DNA of 5,640 bases from Candidatus Thermokryptus sp. (GTDB lineage Bacteria > Bacteroidota > Ignavibacteria > Kryptoniales > Kryptoniaceae). The position numbers were made by a program, and so were the translations under genes. Positions 5,046 through 5,640 of the stretch are shown here, piece after piece. Location: contig JAPYWO010000115.1 in assembly GCA_028276305.1 (NCBI GenBank), positions 1 to 5,640 on the forward strand, written 5' to 3'. The notes beneath the pieces are model-generated. The model ran no database searches. It was given only the letters and a program-made list of their open reading frames with translations, and had not been told where the DNA came from. How positions within the stretch are numbered: position 1 is the first letter of the stretch; each line of letters opens with the position of its first letter.

Positions 5046-5640
5046 ATGGAACTCTGGCAGGAATTACTCAGACAAAGCATAGACACAGTAGAGGATTTCG
5101 CCGAGGTATTTGGAGTTGATAAGGACTTGATGAGAAAAATTATAGAAAGATACCCGGCGAGGATAAATCCATATTATCTTAGCCTCATACGATACAAGGG
5201 TGACCCGATTTGGCTTCAATGTTTTCCAGATATAAAGGAACTTGAAGACGAGGACATGCCCGAGGACCCGCTTGATGAAGATGCCATGAGCCCTGTGCCA
5301 AGCATCACGCATAGATATCCAGATAGGGTTCTTTTCCTTGTGACAAGTCAATGCTCTATGTATTGTAGGTTCTGCACAAGAAAAAGAAAAGTCGGAGATT
5401 CAAGCAAGATAAATATGAAATTCATCCAAGATGGAATTGATTACATACGCAATCACCCTGAGGTTAGAGATGTAATCTTATCAGGCGGTGATCCACTGAT
5501 GTTGACCGATTACATGCTTGAAAAGATTATAAAAGCACTAAGAGAAATCCCACATGTTGAGATAATAAGAATCGGAACTAAGATGCCTTGCGTTTTGCCA
5601 CAGAGGATAACTGAAAATCTGTGCAATATGTTGAAAAAAT
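5046..5640 (+). CDS. kamA: KamA-family radical SAM aminomutase (C-terminus outside window)
   Basis: This radical SAM, PLP-dependent enzyme should move an alpha-amino group to the beta carbon, making beta-lysine or beta-glutamate; 198 residues are visible. Family marks are the substrate-domain INPYYLSLI (40-48), EDPLDEDAMSPVPSITHRYPDRVLFLVT (73-100), the [4Fe-4S] cluster motif CSMYCRFC (Cys103, Cys107, Cys110) followed by TRKRKVG, SGGDPLML (146-153, SAM binding) and RIGTKMPCVLPQRIT (175-189). The SPVP-THRYPDR and CSMYCRFC forms match lysine/glutamate 2,3-aminomutases better than EpmB, which has CxxxCRYCFRR. The PLP lysine and the residues that separate lysine from glutamate specificity lie beyond the right edge, so the substrate is undecided. 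The N-terminal arm is short compared with clostridial lysine 2,3-aminomutase. It follows the GNAT by 10 nt. The symbol refers to the family only. Confidence 0.92.
   Translation, partial: MELWQELLRQSIDTVEDFAEVFGVDKDLMRKIIERYPARINPYYLSLIRYKGDPIWLQCFPDIKELEDEDMPEDPLDEDAMSPVPSITHRYPDRVLFLVTSQCSMYCRFCTRKRKVGDSSKINMKFIQDGIDYIRNHPEVRDVILSGGDPLMLTDYMLEKIIKALREIPHVEIIRIGTKMPCVLPQRITENLCNMLKK

Noticed and set aside
5064..5351. 95-codon open frame opposite the KamA-family gene
   Set aside because: Antisense to the conserved KamA N-terminal region, which has a strong Shine-Dalgarno and clear motifs; no independent support.

Overview
This is a gene-dense, AT-rich bacterial window with two operons that diverge from a 140-bp intergenic region (2269-2408). 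No rRNA, tRNA, CRISPR array, transposase or phage gene was seen, and no stretch of 300 bases lacks a gene. Low GC, Lys/Glu/Ile-rich proteins and tight gene packing fit a bacterium of the Bacteroidota/Ignavibacteria/Kryptonia/Caldithrix sort, possibly thermophilic. That placement is a low-confidence impression, not a measurement.

Left operon (minus strand, 2268 down to beyond position 1): a DUF362 protein, an 85-residue protein with a twin-arginine-like N-terminus, and an amidase-signature enzyme whose C-terminal part lies outside the window. The genes are 17 nt apart. The amidase has all three catalytic residues of its family but no signal peptide, while the small protein before it carries one and ends in a GatC/AtzG-like tail. 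This suggests a two-subunit amidase, possibly exported as a complex.

Right operon (plus strand, 2409 to beyond 5640): two tandem, paralogous ATP-grasp proteins of the D-Ala-D-Ala ligase type, a GNAT acetyltransferase whose start overlaps the second ligase, and a KamA-family (lysine/glutamate 2,3-aminomutase) radical SAM enzyme cut by the window end. Both ligases keep the ATP/Mg residues, but residues equivalent to the D-Ala-binding pocket are changed, and differently in each. Together the genes could make a beta-amino acid (KamA), join it to other substrates by amide or peptide bonds (ATP-grasp pair) and acetylate an amine (GNAT). The product would be a small acetylated beta-amino-acid conjugate, for example an osmolyte or modified peptide. 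This pathway is inference, and it is the most interesting candidate system here.

The intergenic region holds good sigma70-type promoters in both directions. Other details are a 15-bp tandem repeat inside the first ligase gene, a perfect 9-bp inverted repeat inside the DUF362 gene, and a sharp contrast between genes with strong Shine-Dalgarno sites and genes with none.
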